64,000 nucleotides of DNA from an uncultured Sphingomonas sp. (GTDB lineage: Bacteria > Pseudomonadota > Alphaproteobacteria > Sphingomonadales > Sphingomonadaceae). The DNA lies in contig NZ_CAJYQD010000018.1 of assembly GCF_913776855.1 (NCBI RefSeq), positions 1 to 64,000 of the forward strand, given 5' to 3'. The position numbers and the translations under genes are program-made. The stretch's first letter is position 1. Each line of letters opens with the position of its first letter. The notes under the pieces were generated by a model. That model searched no databases, was not told where the DNA came from, and saw only the letters and a program-made list of their open reading frames with translations. Positions 15,880 through 25,291 of this stretch are shown here, one piece after another.

Positions 15880-18800
15880 ATGAACTTCAACCGACTTCTC
15901 GGTGCGACGGCGCTCGCCAGCGTCGCGCTGCTGCCGCACGCCGCTTTTGCACAGACCGGATCGACCGGAACGGCAGCCGATGCGGCTACCTCCAGCGATC
16001 AGTGCCTGCCGGACGATCCGCGCGCGTCCTGCCAGCAGGAACCGTCCGAAACCATCACGATCACCGGATCGCGCATCCGCACGCCGAACCTGACCGCCGA
16101 CGTGCCGATCACCTCGATCGCGGGCGACGTGATCTTCCAGAACAGCGACCAGAATGTCGGTGAGCTGCTGAACGACCTGCCGCAGCTGCGCAGCACCTTC
16201 TCGCAGCAGAATCCGGGCCTGGGCATCGGCATCGCCGGCCTGAACCTGCTCGATCTGCGCGGCCTGGGCACGTCGCGCACGCTGGTGCTGGTCAACGGCC
16301 GCCGCCACGTCGCCGCCGACATCCTGTCTAACGCGGTTTCGGTGGACGTCAGTTCGATCCCGAACGACCTGGTCGAGCGGATCGATATCGTCACCGGCGG
16401 CAGCTCGGCCGTGTACGGTTCGGACGCGATCGCGGGCGTCGTCAACTTCGTCCTGCGTCGCTCCTACGAAGGTTCGCAGATCCGCGGATCGGCCAGCATC
16501 GCCGGTGCCGGCTTTGGCGGATCGCAATATATCTCCGCCATGACCGGCCGCAATTTCGCCGACGGCAAGGGCAACATCACGCTCCACGGCGAATATTCGC
16601 GCCAGGAACGCGTGTTCGCATCGGACGTGCCCGCGTTCCGCCAGCAGGACGGCCTGTTCACCGTCGATGCCGACACCGGCGGCCTGCCCAATGGTAGCGA
16701 CGGCTTCCCCGACGCGATCTTCCTGCGCGACGTGCGCAGCGGCACGATCAACCCGTACGGCCTGATCCCGATCAACCAGCGCAATGCGCTGGGCGCTGCC
16801 TGTGGCAACGCGACGCTGGCGAACAACGGCGCGCCGAACAATTCGGGTCTGGCGTTCAGCTGCAACTATCTCTTCACGCCGGAAGGACGCCTGGTCCAGC
16901 AGACCGGCACGCCGTTCGGCACGGGCATCAACGCCAACCGTCTGGGCGGCAACGGCCAGACCGGCCGTGAAGGCCGCACGCTGTCAGTCCTGCCCGAACT
17001 GCAGCGCTACAACTTCAACCTGCTGTCGCATTTCGAATTCAGCCCGGCATTCGAAGTCTTCTTCGAGGGCAAGTTCAACCGCACCGAAGCCGTCGGCAAC
17101 AATGCCGGACCGACATTCATTCAGACGGGTTCGGGCAACCAGGGCAATGTCGGCGATTTCCGCGAGCGTCCGCGCATCGACAACCCGTTCCTGAATGCGG
17201 CGGACCGTACGACGCTCTCGAACCTCATCCTCAATTCGGGCTGTAACCCGAGCCTGACGGTGACCTGCCCCGCCGCCGGAAACCTTACCGCCGCCGACCG
17301 GGCGGCGATCGCCGCCGGCACCTATCGTTTCATCCTGGCCAAGAACCTGCTGGACGTCGGCCTGCGTGACGAAAAGTTCCGTCGCGACACCTATCGCGCC
17401 GTGCTGGGCGTGCGCGGGACGTTCAACGACGACTGGTCGTATGAAATCTCGGGCAACTATGGTCGGTTCGACCAGTCGTCGATCACCGAAGGCTATATCG
17501 ACCGCCAGCGCTTCTCGCTGGCGATGGATGCCGGTCGCAATCCGGTAACCGGCGCGATCCAGTGCCGGTCGCAGTTCGACGCGACGGCGGCGGTTGCCGA
17601 CGCACGGACGGATGCCGTCTCGGTCGCAAACCGCGCTGCCAACGCCGCACGCCTTGCTGCCGACATTGCCGCCTGCCGCCCGTACAACCCGTTCGGGGCC
17701 GGCACCGGCAATGCCGATGCGATCGCCTATTTCAGCAGCACCTTTGCGAACAAGGCCAGCCTGGAGCAGATCGTCGGCCAGGCATTCGTGTCGGGCGACC
17801 TCAGCCAGCTGTTCGAACTGCCCGGCGGCCCGATCGGCTTTGCCATCGGCGGTGAATATCGCCGGGAGAAGGCGTTCTATCGTCAGGACCCGTTCACGAC
17901 GCAGGGCTTCAACAACGCCGTTTCGATCCCGGTGTTCGATCCGCCGTCGTTCGAAGTGAAGGAAGCTTACGGCGAACTTCGCGTCCCGCTGCTGAAGGAA
18001 GTTCCGTTCTTCCACGAACTGTCGCTGACCGGCGCCGGTCGCGTGTCGGATTACAAGGGCGGCACGGGCACCGTCTATGCCTATAACGGCGGTGTGCAGT
18101 GGTCGCCGATCAGCGACATCCGCCTGCGCGCCAACTATGCCCGCGCGGTTCGCGCACCGAACGTGTCGGAAACCGGCTTCCCGCTGGTCCCGAACTTCAG
18201 CTCGATCACCGATCCCTGCAACATCACTGCGATCAATGGTGGCTCCACGACGCGTCGTGCCAACTGCACCACCGCGGTCGGCGCGGGCAATCTGGCCAAT
18301 CTCGGATCGATCACCTACTCGTTGCCGATCGTCAGCGGATCGAACCCGAACCTGGCGGCGGAAACCTCCGACTCCTACACGCTGGGTGCCGTCTTCCAGC
18401 CGCGCTTCGCGCCGGGCCTGTCGCTGACGGTCGATTATTACGACATCACCGTGAACGGCATCATCACCAGCGTCAGTGCGCAGCAGATCCTCAACAACTG
18501 CTACGACTTCCCCACGCTGGACAACGTGTTCTGCAGCGCCTTCACGCGCTTCGCCGGTCCGGGCACCGGCCCGAACGGTGAACTGCCGGGCGCGATCCTG
18601 GGCAACTCGCTGATCGTGGCGCCGCTGAACTTTGCCAAGCGCCAGGCGCGCGGCATCGACACCCAGCTGATCTATCGTGCGCGGTTCAGCCAGGATGTGA
18701 GCCTGACGACCAACCTGCTCTACGTCCACGTGCTGAAGCGCAGCAATTTCGAAGACGTGACCAACCCGAGCTTCGAAAACCGGATCATGAGCGAACTGGG

Positions 18801-19188
18801 CGATCCGCAGGATGAAGCCCGGCTGGATCTCGACCTGGGCATCAAGAACTTCAACTTCGGCTATCGCTTCCGCTTGATCGGCGAGCAGTTCACCGGTGCC
18901 TACGAATCGTTCCGGAGCGGAGTGAACGGCCTGCCCGCATCGAACATCGACGCAACTTCGCCGCAGGAATATCCGGTCATCACCTATTCGGACCTTCGGT
19001 TCGAATGGAACGTGGGCGGCGTGCAGGGCAGCGGCGACACGCGTCGTGACGGTCTGCAATTCTTCGCCGGCGTCGACAACGTGTTCAACCAGGCCCCGCC
19101 GCTCGGCTCGACGGCAACGGGTGCGGGTTCGGCGATCTACGATTATCGCGGTCGCAGCTTCTATTCGGGTTTCCGCGCACGCTTCTGA
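15880..19188 (+). CDS. TonB-dependent outer-membrane receptor
   Basis: An 1102-residue outer-membrane protein for active uptake driven by TonB. A signal peptide (MNFNRLLGATALASVALLPHAAFAQ) is followed by a TonB-box-like ETITITGSRIR at about 50-60, a plug domain (TADVPITSIAGD..., RGLGTSRTLVLVNGRR, GGSSAVYGSDAIAGVVNFVLRR near 170-190) and a long beta-barrel that ends in FYSGFRARF with the terminal phenylalanine needed for barrel insertion. The size and plug type fit the large sphingomonad receptors for complex organic substrates; the substrate cannot be read from sequence. It stands alone, with its own AT-rich promoter and a terminator. Confidence 0.95.
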   Translation: MNFNRLLGATALASVALLPHAAFAQTGSTGTAADAATSSDQCLPDDPRASCQQEPSETITITGSRIRTPNLTADVPITSIAGDVIFQNSDQNVGELLNDLPQLRSTFSQQNPGLGIGIAGLNLLDLRGLGTSRTLVLVNGRRHVAADILSNAVSVDVSSIPNDLVERIDIVTGGSSAVYGSDAIAGVVNFVLRRSYEGSQIRGSASIAGAGFGGSQYISAMTGRNFADGKGNITLHGEYSRQERVFASDVPAFRQQDGLFTVDADTGGLPNGSDGFPDAIFLRDVRSGTINPYGLIPINQRNALGAACGNATLANNGAPNNSGLAFSCNYLFTPEGRLVQQTGTPFGTGINANRLGGNGQTGREGRTLSVLPELQRYNFNLLSHFEFSPAFEVFFEGKFNRTEAVGNNAGPTFIQTGSGNQGNVGDFRERPRIDNPFLNAADRTTLSNLILNSGCNPSLTVTCPAAGNLTAADRAAIAAGTYRFILAKNLLDVGLRDEKFRRDTYRAVLGVRGTFNDDWSYEISGNYGRFDQSSITEGYIDRQRFSLAMDAGRNPVTGAIQCRSQFDATAAVADARTDAVSVANRAANAARLAADIAACRPYNPFGAGTGNADAIAYFSSTFANKASLEQIVGQAFVSGDLSQLFELPGGPIGFAIGGEYRREKAFYRQDPFTTQGFNNAVSIPVFDPPSFEVKEAYGELRVPLLKEVPFFHELSLTGAGRVSDYKGGTGTVYAYNGGVQWSPISDIRLRANYARAVRAPNVSETGFPLVPNFSSITDPCNITAINGGSTTRRANCTTAVGAGNLANLGSITYSLPIVSGSNPNLAAETSDSYTLGAVFQPRFAPGLSLTVDYYDITVNGIITSVSAQQILNNCYDFPTLDNVFCSAFTRFAGPGTGPNGELPGAILGNSLIVAPLNFAKRQARGIDTQLIYRARFSQDVSLTTNLLYVHVLKRSNFEDVTNPSFENRIMSELGDPQDEARLDLDLGIKNFNFGYRFRLIGEQFTGAYESFRSGVNGLPASNIDATSPQEYPVITYSDLRFEWNVGGVQGSGDTRRDGLQFFAGVDNVFNQAPPLGSTATGAGSAIYDYRGRSFYSGFRARF

Positions 19189-19214
19189 TCCAGTAGCGTA
19201 TTGCGAATATCCGA

Positions 19215-19246
19215 GGGCGGGGGAGCAATCCCCCGCCCTTCTCTTT
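19215..19246 (+). terminator. Rho-independent terminator of the TonB receptor gene
   Basis: A 9-bp stem GGGCGGGGG/CCCCCGCCC (19215-19223 with 19230-19238, loop AGCAAT) is followed by TTCTCTTT. It is placed 26 bp after the stop codon. Confidence 0.85.
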
Positions 19247-19248
19247 AT

Positions 19249-19320
19249 GCGGGCACGCGGCTGGACCTGGCGGGCAAACTGCGCGACATCAAGGCGTCCG
19301 CCGCCGAAGAGTTGTCATGA
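19249..19320 (+). pseudogene. Possible C-terminal remnant of a lost gene before proA
   Basis: The frame ending at TGA 19318-19320 reads [18 protein letters not shown], then AEELS, with GC-rich third positions like the real genes here, and its stop overlaps the proA start (ATGA). Upstream the frame has no plausible start and runs through the receptor terminator. It looks like the tail of a former upstream partner of proA, cut off where the receptor unit joins. It may be chance; no protein family is recognised. Confidence 0.35.
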
Positions 19321-20579
19321 CCGATCCCAACACCGCATCCCCGTCGCTTGCAGCGCTTGGCACCGCCGCCCGGACCGCCGCACAGATACTGGCCGTGACG
19401 CCGACCGCCGCGAAGGCCGCTGCGTTGCGGGCCGCCGCCGCCGCGATCCGGACGGACGGCGATGCGATCCTTGCCGCCAATGCGCGCGACATTGCCGCGG
19501 CCGAGGCGAACGGGCTGTCGGGGGCGATGCTCGACCGGTTGCGGCTGGACGCAGGGCGGCTGGAGGCGATGGCGACGGGCGTGGAGGCGGTGGCCGGGCT
19601 GCCCGACCCGGTCGGCGACGTGATCGACCGGAGCGAGCGGCCCAATGGCCTGACGCTGAGCCGGGTGCGCGTGCCGATCGGGGTGATCGGCATCATCTAT
19701 GAGAGCCGTCCCAACGTGACGGCGGACGCCGGGGCGCTGGCAGTGATGGCGGGCAATGCCGCGATCCTGCGCGGCGGGAGCGAGGCGATCCACAGCAACC
19801 GCGCGATCCATGCCGCGATGGCGCGGGGCCTGGCGAGCGCCGGGCTGCCCGAAGGGGCGGTACAGCTGATTCAGACGACCGATCGCGCGGCGGTCGGCGC
19901 GATGCTGGGGGCGGAGGGGATGATCGACCTGATCGTGCCGCGCGGTGGCAAGAGCCTGGTCGCGCGGGTACAGGCCGAAGCGCGGGTGCCGGTGCTGGCG
20001 CATCTCGACGGGCTGAACCACAGCTATGTCGACCGCGCCGCCGATCCGGCGATGGCGCAGGCGATCGTGGTAAATGCGAAGCTGCGGCGCACCGGGGTGT
20101 GCGGCGCGACCGAGACGCTGCTGATCGACCGCGGCTATGCCGACCCGTTGCCGATCCTGTCCGGGCTGATCGCCGCGGGGTGTGAGCTGCGCGGCGATGG
20201 TGAGGTGCGCGCGCTGCATTCCGACATCCTCGAAGCCAATGCCGACGACTGGGACACCGAATATCTCGACGCGATCCTGTCCGTAAAACTTGTCGACGGC
20301 GTGGATGCGGCGATCGCGCATATCGCTGCGCATGGGTCGCACCATACCGATGCGATCATCACTGAAGATGTCGCGACCGCCGAGCATTTCCTGGCGCGGG
20401 TCGATTCGGCGATCGTGATGTGGAACGCCTCGACGCAGTTCGCCGATGGCGGCGAGTTCGGGTTGGGCGCGGAGATCGGCATCGCCACCGGGCGGCTGCA
20501 CGCGCGCGGTCCGGTCGCGCTGGAGGGGCTGACGACGTATAAGTGGATCGTGCGGGGCAGCGGGCAGACCCGGCCTTGA
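19317..20579 (+). CDS. proA: Glutamate-5-semialdehyde dehydrogenase (gamma-glutamyl phosphate reductase)
   Basis: Second enzyme of proline synthesis, reducing gamma-glutamyl phosphate with NADPH. 420 residues. Seen: [18 protein letters not shown] near 120-140 and the catalytic Cys262 in [12 protein letters not shown], followed by the conserved [19 protein letters not shown] segment near 370-390. ATG 19317 with GAAGAG upstream. Its stop overlaps the nadD start. proB is not in the window. Confidence 0.96.
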   Translation: MTDPNTASPSLAALGTAARTAAQILAVTPTAAKAAALRAAAAAIRTDGDAILAANARDIAAAEANGLSGAMLDRLRLDAGRLEAMATGVEAVAGLPDPVGDVIDRSERPNGLTLSRVRVPIGVIGIIYESRPNVTADAGALAVMAGNAAILRGGSEAIHSNRAIHAAMARGLASAGLPEGAVQLIQTTDRAAVGAMLGAEGMIDLIVPRGGKSLVARVQAEARVPVLAHLDGLNHSYVDRAADPAMAQAIVVNAKLRRTGVCGATETLLIDRGYADPLPILSGLIAAGCELRGDGEVRALHSDILEANADDWDTEYLDAILSVKLVDGVDAAIAHIAAHGSHHTDAIITEDVATAEHFLARVDSAIVMWNASTQFADGGEFGLGAEIGIATGRLHARGPVALEGLTTYKWIVRGSGQTRP

Positions 20580-21205
20580 AGGCGAAGGCGATCGGGCTGC
20601 TGGGCGGATCGTTCAACCCGGCGCACAAGGGCCATCGCCGGGTGTCGCTGGCGGCGAAGCGTGCGCTGGCGCTGGACGAGGTGTGGTGGCTGGTGTCGCC
20701 GGGCAACCCGCTGAAGCCCGCCGCCGGCATGGCACCGCTTGCTGCACGGCTGGCCTCGGCCAAGCGTGTGGCGCGCCATGCGCCGATCCGACCGACCGCG
20801 ATCGAGCGCAGGCTGGGGACGCGCTATACCGTCGATAGCTTACGCAAACTGGTGCGGTTGTATCCTCAGCATCGCTTCATCTGGCTGATGGGGGCGGACA
20901 ATCTGGCGGAGTTTCACCGGTGGCGCGACTGGCGCGGAATCGCGCGGACGGTGGCGATTGCGGTGATCGCGCGTCCGGGCTATGATGGACGTGCCCTCGC
21001 TAGTCCTGCGATGGGTTGGTTGCGGCGCCATGCGCGGCCCGCAGGCCAGGCGAAACGATGGACGATGTGGAGTTTGCCGGCACTGGTCCGTTTGCGCTTC
21101 CGTCCCGATCCGACGTCGGCGACCGCGATCCGCGCCGCCGATCCCGCCTGGCACCGCCGGATGATCCCGTCCGACCGGTCCGGCGCACAGGCCCCTGAAA
21201 GCTGA
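20576..21205 (+). CDS. nadD: Nicotinate-nucleotide adenylyltransferase
   Basis: Makes deamido-NAD from nicotinate mononucleotide and ATP. 209 residues with the nucleotidyltransferase signature [11 protein letters not shown] (His17 and His20), [11 protein letters not shown] near 38-48 and the second motif [16 protein letters not shown]. The start is read as TTG 20576, which overlaps the proA stop in TTGA and begins directly before the first strand; GTG 20543 is an in-frame alternative. Its stop TGA shares one base with the rsfS start, which suggests translational coupling. Confidence 0.93.
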   Translation: MKAKAIGLLGGSFNPAHKGHRRVSLAAKRALALDEVWWLVSPGNPLKPAAGMAPLAARLASAKRVARHAPIRPTAIERRLGTRYTVDSLRKLVRLYPQHRFIWLMGADNLAEFHRWRDWRGIARTVAIAVIARPGYDGRALASPAMGWLRRHARPAGQAKRWTMWSLPALVRLRFRPDPTSATAIRAADPAWHRRMIPSDRSGAQAPES

Positions 21206-21594
21206 TGAACTTGCCGACCCCTACCGACCCGACCGATGCCATGAACGAAACCGAAGCGCTGCATCGCATGGTGCTGGCCAGCCTCGACGACGACCAGGCG
21301 GTCGAGACGGTATCGATCCCGCTTGCCGGCAAATCGAGCATCGCCGACTACATGGTGATCGCCAGCGGCCGGTCGAGCCGGCAGGTGGCGTCGATGGCGC
21401 AGAAGCTGGCCGAGCGGGTGAAGGCCGAATTCGGCCGACCGTCGCGCATCGAAGGGCTGCCGACCGCCGACTGGGTGCTGATCGATACCGGTGACGTGAT
21501 CGTCCACCTGTTCCGCCCCGAGGTTCGCACCTTCTACAATCTGGAGCGGATGTGGGCGTTCGGCGACACGCTGAACCCGACCGCGCACGCCTGA
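21205..21594 (+). CDS. rsfS: Ribosome silencing factor RsfS
   Basis: Binds ribosomal protein L14 and blocks subunit joining in starvation. 129 residues from ATG 21205, which overlaps the nadD stop (TGATG); ATG 21241 would give 117 residues and is also possible because homology starts near MNETEALHRM. The core TVSIPLAGKSSIADYMVIAS, the DWVLIDTGDVIVHLF strand and the RTFYNLERMW tail are typical of the family. It stands in the common nadD-rsfS-rlmH order. Confidence 0.95.
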   Translation: MNLPTPTDPTDAMNETEALHRMVLASLDDDQAVETVSIPLAGKSSIADYMVIASGRSSRQVASMAQKLAERVKAEFGRPSRIEGLPTADWVLIDTGDVIVHLFRPEVRTFYNLERMWAFGDTLNPTAHA

Positions 21595-21607
21595 ACCGGA
21601 CCCGCCC

Positions 21608-22030
21608 GTGCTGCTGCATATCGTCGCGCGCGGGCGGATCGGGCGCAGTCCCGAAGCCGAGCTGATCGACCGCTATCTCAAGCGGGTCAGCTGGCCGATA
21701 AAGATCACCGAACTGCCCGACACCGGGGGAAAGGTGCCGCCGGTCGAGCCGGGTACGCGGATCGTGATGCTGGACGAAAAGGGCCGCGACCTGCCGTCGA
21801 TGGCGTTCGCGACGCAGCTGGGCCGGTGGCGCGACGACGGCGTGCGCGAGACGCGGTTCCTGCTGGGTGCCGCGGACGGCTTTGACGATACGCAGCGGGC
21901 GCAGGCGGACCTGTTGCTGGCGTTCGGCAAGGCGACATGGCCGCACCTGATGGCCCGCGCGATGCTGGCCGAACAATTGTGGCGCGCGGCCAGCATTCTG
22001 GCCGGCCACCCCTATCACCGCGAAGGATGA
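21608..22030 (+). CDS. rlmH: 23S rRNA (pseudouridine1915-N3)-methyltransferase
   Basis: SPOUT-class SAM-dependent enzyme that methylates pseudouridine 1915 of 23S rRNA. 140 residues, slightly shorter than the usual 155. Seen: RFLLGAADGF in place of the usual GG-DG cofactor loop, and the C-terminal active-site tail AEQLWRAASILAGHPYHRE. It starts with GTG 21608, 13 bp after rsfS. Its TGA overlaps the ATG of the EnvC-like gene. Confidence 0.94.
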   Translation: MLLHIVARGRIGRSPEAELIDRYLKRVSWPIKITELPDTGGKVPPVEPGTRIVMLDEKGRDLPSMAFATQLGRWRDDGVRETRFLLGAADGFDDTQRAQADLLLAFGKATWPHLMARAMLAEQLWRAASILAGHPYHREG

Positions 22031-23181
22031 GGCGCGCGCTCGTCCCGATCGTGGTACTCGCCGCGCTGGCGGGGGCGACGGCATGGGCGCAGGACGATCC
22101 GGTCCAGTCGGGACGCGAACGGCTGGGCGCTGCAAAGCGCGCTGCGGTCGAGGCCGCCGCCCGGTCGAAACGGCTGGAACGGGCAGCACGGGCGGCACGG
22201 GTCGGCGCCGACCGGACCGGTGCGGCGCAGGCGGCGCTCGCCGCGCGTATCACCGCTGCCGAAGCGAACCGCCAAGCGGCACAGGCCCGCGTCGCGCTGA
22301 TCGGCGAGTTGCTGGCCCGGCGCCGTGGTGACCTGGCGGCGAGCCAGGCGCCGGTCGCGCGGCTGGTCGGCGCGTTGCAGTCGCTTGCCACCCGTCCGGC
22401 ATGGCTGGCGGTGGCACAGCCGGGATCGACCGACGATCTGGTCCATGTCCGCGCCGTGCTGGGCACGGTGGTGCCCGCGATGCAGCAGCGCACCGCCGTG
22501 GTCCGGGCCGGGGTAGCCGATGCCGCGCGGCTGCGGTCGCAGGCCGGGGTCGCACTGGCGACGTTGGCCGCCAGCAATGCGCGGCTGGAAAACGAACGCC
22601 TCGCGCTGCTCCGGGCGGAGGCGGCACAGCGGTTGCGGTCGCGCGCGCTGGCCCGTGGGGCGATGGTCGAATCGGACCGGGCGATCGCGCTGGGCGAACA
22701 GGCGCGCGACATCGTCGACCGGCTGGAGGAACTGGGCGAGGCACGGGACACCCGCGTCGCGCTGGCCGCACTGGCCGGCCCCCTGCCGCGGCCGGAGGGT
22801 GCCCCGTCCCCACTGCCCCCGCCCGCCTATCGTCTGCCGGTGACGGGCCAGGTCGCGACCGGGTTCGGCGAGATCAGCGATAGCGGGGTGCGGGCGCGGG
22901 GCCTGACGCTGACCGTCGCGCCGGGTGCGACCGTCATTGCCCCGGCGCCGGGCCGGATCGCGTTCAGCAAGCGGTTTCGCGGGTATCGGCGGGTCGTCAT
23001 CCTCGACCATGGCGATGGCTGGACGACGACCGTCACCGGCCTTGCCGCCAGCGTCGGGCCGGTCGACGGCCGGGTAGTGGCCGGTACCCCGATCGGACGC
23101 GCACCGCAGGGCGATGCGCCGACGGTCACGATCGAACTACGCCGACGCGGCGTGCCGGTCGATCTGGCGGCGATTCTATAG
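22027..23181 (+). CDS. EnvC-like murein hydrolase activator with degenerate LytM domain
   Basis: Periplasmic protein of 384 residues. MRRALVPIVVLAALAGATAWAQ is a signal peptide; residues about 25-230 are Ala/Arg-rich helices predicted to form coiled coils; residues about 255-384 are an M23/LytM fold (YRLPVTGQVATGFGE, VVILDHGDGWTTTV). The zinc ligands of active M23 peptidases are missing: the HxxxD site reads GLTLTV and the HxH site reads TVTIE. This fits EnvC, which activates amidases rather than cutting murein. ATG overlaps the rlmH stop. Confidence 0.88.
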   Translation: MRRALVPIVVLAALAGATAWAQDDPVQSGRERLGAAKRAAVEAAARSKRLERAARAARVGADRTGAAQAALAARITAAEANRQAAQARVALIGELLARRRGDLAASQAPVARLVGALQSLATRPAWLAVAQPGSTDDLVHVRAVLGTVVPAMQQRTAVVRAGVADAARLRSQAGVALATLAASNARLENERLALLRAEAAQRLRSRALARGAMVESDRAIALGEQARDIVDRLEELGEARDTRVALAALAGPLPRPEGAPSPLPPPAYRLPVTGQVATGFGEISDSGVRARGLTLTVAPGATVIAPAPGRIAFSKRFRGYRRVVILDHGDGWTTTVTGLAASVGPVDGRVVAGTPIGRAPQGDAPTVTIELRRRGVPVDLAAIL

Positions 23182-23283
23182 GTGTGCGTCAACACCTCTC
23201 CAAAACGTCAACAGCCCTGTAACCGTATATTATCCGATCTTCGTGCATAGCGTACCGAACGACGGATGCGGAGGGACGGCAAT

Positions 23284-25110
23284 ATGCACTCGATCAACCG
23301 GATGGTATTGGCGGCGATCGCTACGATCGCGTTGCTGGTATTCGTGTCGGCCGGCGCATCGCTCTGGTCCAACAGGCAGCAGGCGGCGGCGCGCGACAAC
23401 ATCACGCGCGGTTCGGCGCTGCTCCGCAACCATATGACCGCCGACATGATGCACGATGCGATTCGCGGAGACGTGCTGTCGGTGCTGCGTGCCGCGTCTG
23501 CCGGCGATCTTGACCTCGCCGCAAACCGCCGGGCACTGACGGAGGATACGGCGGCGCTGCGCAAGGCGCTGCAGGCCGATGCGGCCTATGCCGATGCGCC
23601 AGCGGTCGCGGCGCAGGCCAGGCAGATCCAGCCGCTGGTCGATGCCTATATCGCCACCGCCCGTCGCATCACCGATGCCGCCGCCGACGATCCCGCACGC
23701 GCTACCGCGCTGCTGCCGGTGTTCCTGACCGCGTTCGAGAAGCTGGAGCACGGCATGGGTACGCTATCCGATACGATCGAGGCACATCTGTCCGATGTCG
23801 GCGAACAGGCGACGGCCACGGCCAGCCTCGCCAGCCTGCTGCTTGCCATCACGACCGTTGCGAGTTTTGCCGTCATCGTCGCCATCGGCATCGCGACCCG
23901 CCGGTTCGTCGTGGTTCCGTTGCTGGCGCTGGTCGACACGTTGAAGCGCATGACGTCGGGCGATCTGGCCGCGACGGTACCTGCGACCGGGCGCCGCGAC
24001 GAGCTGGGCCAGCTGGCCGGTGCGACGCAGGCGCTGCGCGACCAGCTGGTGGCGGCGGAGCGGGCCAAGGAGGAACAGACGACGCTGATCGTCGACAGTT
24101 TCGGCGCGGCGCTGGCCCGGCTGGCGAAGGGCGATCTGGTGTCGCGCATCGATGCCGACCTGACCGGCCCGTTCGCAGGCATCAAGGCGGATTTCAACGC
24201 CGCCGTCGCCGCGCTGCAGGCGACTCTCGCCACCGTGACCGATGCGGCGAGCAGCATCAACAACGGCGCCGACGACATCCGCCAGGCATCGGACGACCTG
24301 TCGCAACGGACCGAACAACAGGCGGCCAGCCTGGAGCAAACCGCCGCTGCGATGGATGAAATCACCTCCACCGTCCGCGAAACCGCCGCCGGTGCGGCCA
24401 AGGCCAACCGTATCGTCAGCGAAGCGCGGCACGAAGCCGACCAGTCGGGGGAGATCGTCCGCCGCGCGGTGGAGGCGATGCGTGGCATCGAACATGCATC
24501 GGCCGAGATCAGCGACATCATCAGCGTGATCGACGGCATCTCGTTCCAGACCAACCTGCTGGCGCTGAACGCCGGCGTCGAGGCCGCGCGCGCGGGCGAC
24601 GCGGGCAAGGGGTTCGCCGTCGTCGCGAGCGAGGTCCGCGCACTGGCACAGCGTTCGGCGGACGCGGCCAAGGACGTGAAGATGCGTATCACCGCCTCCT
24701 CGACCCAGATCGGCACCGGCGTACAGCTGGTCGGGGACACCGGCGACGCACTCGCCCGGATCATCAGTCGCATCGGCGAGATCGACGGGCTGGTCGCCAA
24801 TATCGCCGCCTCCGCCGAACGGCAGGCGACGGGCCTGCACCAGATCAATACCGCCGTGTCGGAAATGGACGGCATGACGCAGCAGAATGCGGCGATGGTC
24901 GAGGAAGCGACGGCGGCGGTCCGCAACCTCGCCTCCGACGCCGACGGCATGGCGCGGCAGATCAGCAGCTTTCGGGTGGGCGACACCGCGCCGCGTCCCG
25001 GCCGGGTCCCCGCGGCACCGCCCCGGCCATCGACGGTCGTCCCGATGCGGCCCCGCGTCGCCGGCAATACCGCGCTGGCAATGGACGAGGACGACTGGTC
25101 GTCGTTCTGA
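23284..25110 (+). CDS. Methyl-accepting chemotaxis protein
   Basis: Transmembrane chemoreceptor of 608 residues: first helix about 9-27, a helical periplasmic sensing region of about 150 residues, second helix about 183-207, HAMP domain, and a cytoplasmic signalling domain whose conserved tip reads [20 protein letters not shown]. The protein ends in DWSSF, which fits the xWxxF-type pentapeptide used by CheR/CheB. GAGG lies about 9 bp before ATG 23284. It sits between the EnvC-like gene and ctpA, with no other chemotaxis gene nearby; ligand unknown. Confidence 0.94.
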   Translation: MHSINRMVLAAIATIALLVFVSAGASLWSNRQQAAARDNITRGSALLRNHMTADMMHDAIRGDVLSVLRAASAGDLDLAANRRALTEDTAALRKALQADAAYADAPAVAAQARQIQPLVDAYIATARRITDAAADDPARATALLPVFLTAFEKLEHGMGTLSDTIEAHLSDVGEQATATASLASLLLAITTVASFAVIVAIGIATRRFVVVPLLALVDTLKRMTSGDLAATVPATGRRDELGQLAGATQALRDQLVAAERAKEEQTTLIVDSFGAALARLAKGDLVSRIDADLTGPFAGIKADFNAAVAALQATLATVTDAASSINNGADDIRQASDDLSQRTEQQAASLEQTAAAMDEITSTVRETAAGAAKANRIVSEARHEADQSGEIVRRAVEAMRGIEHASAEISDIISVIDGISFQTNLLALNAGVEAARAGDAGKGFAVVASEVRALAQRSADAAKDVKMRITASSTQIGTGVQLVGDTGDALARIISRIGEIDGLVANIAASAERQATGLHQINTAVSEMDGMTQQNAAMVEEATAAVRNLASDADGMARQISSFRVGDTAPRPGRVPAAPPRPSTVVPMRPRVAGNTALAMDEDDWSSF

Positions 25111-25144
25111 GGGTCGCTCGATCGGAAGGGGATCGACCTTCGCA

Positions 25145-25170
25145 GCGTAACCCCCGGCGCAGGCGGGGGT
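25145..25170. repeat. REP-like palindrome
   Basis: GTAACCCCCGGCGCAGGCGG... with a CCCCCGGCGC/GCGGGGG-type imperfect stem; single copy between the chemoreceptor gene and ctpA. The remainder of the gap (25171-25291) should hold the ctpA promoter. Confidence 0.7.
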
Positions 25171-25291
25171 ACGACCGGCAGGCGATGCCGGCGGTCCGAT
25201 GCAGCGGGCCGCGATCAGACAGCGCTTTGATCGCAGCACGTTTTACCGCTAGTGTGACAAACGTACCGCAGTCGAAAGCATCCAAGCGTTT

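Noticed and set aside
16984..19059. 691-codon open frame opposite the TonB receptor
   Set aside because: Shadow of the receptor gene; no family features.
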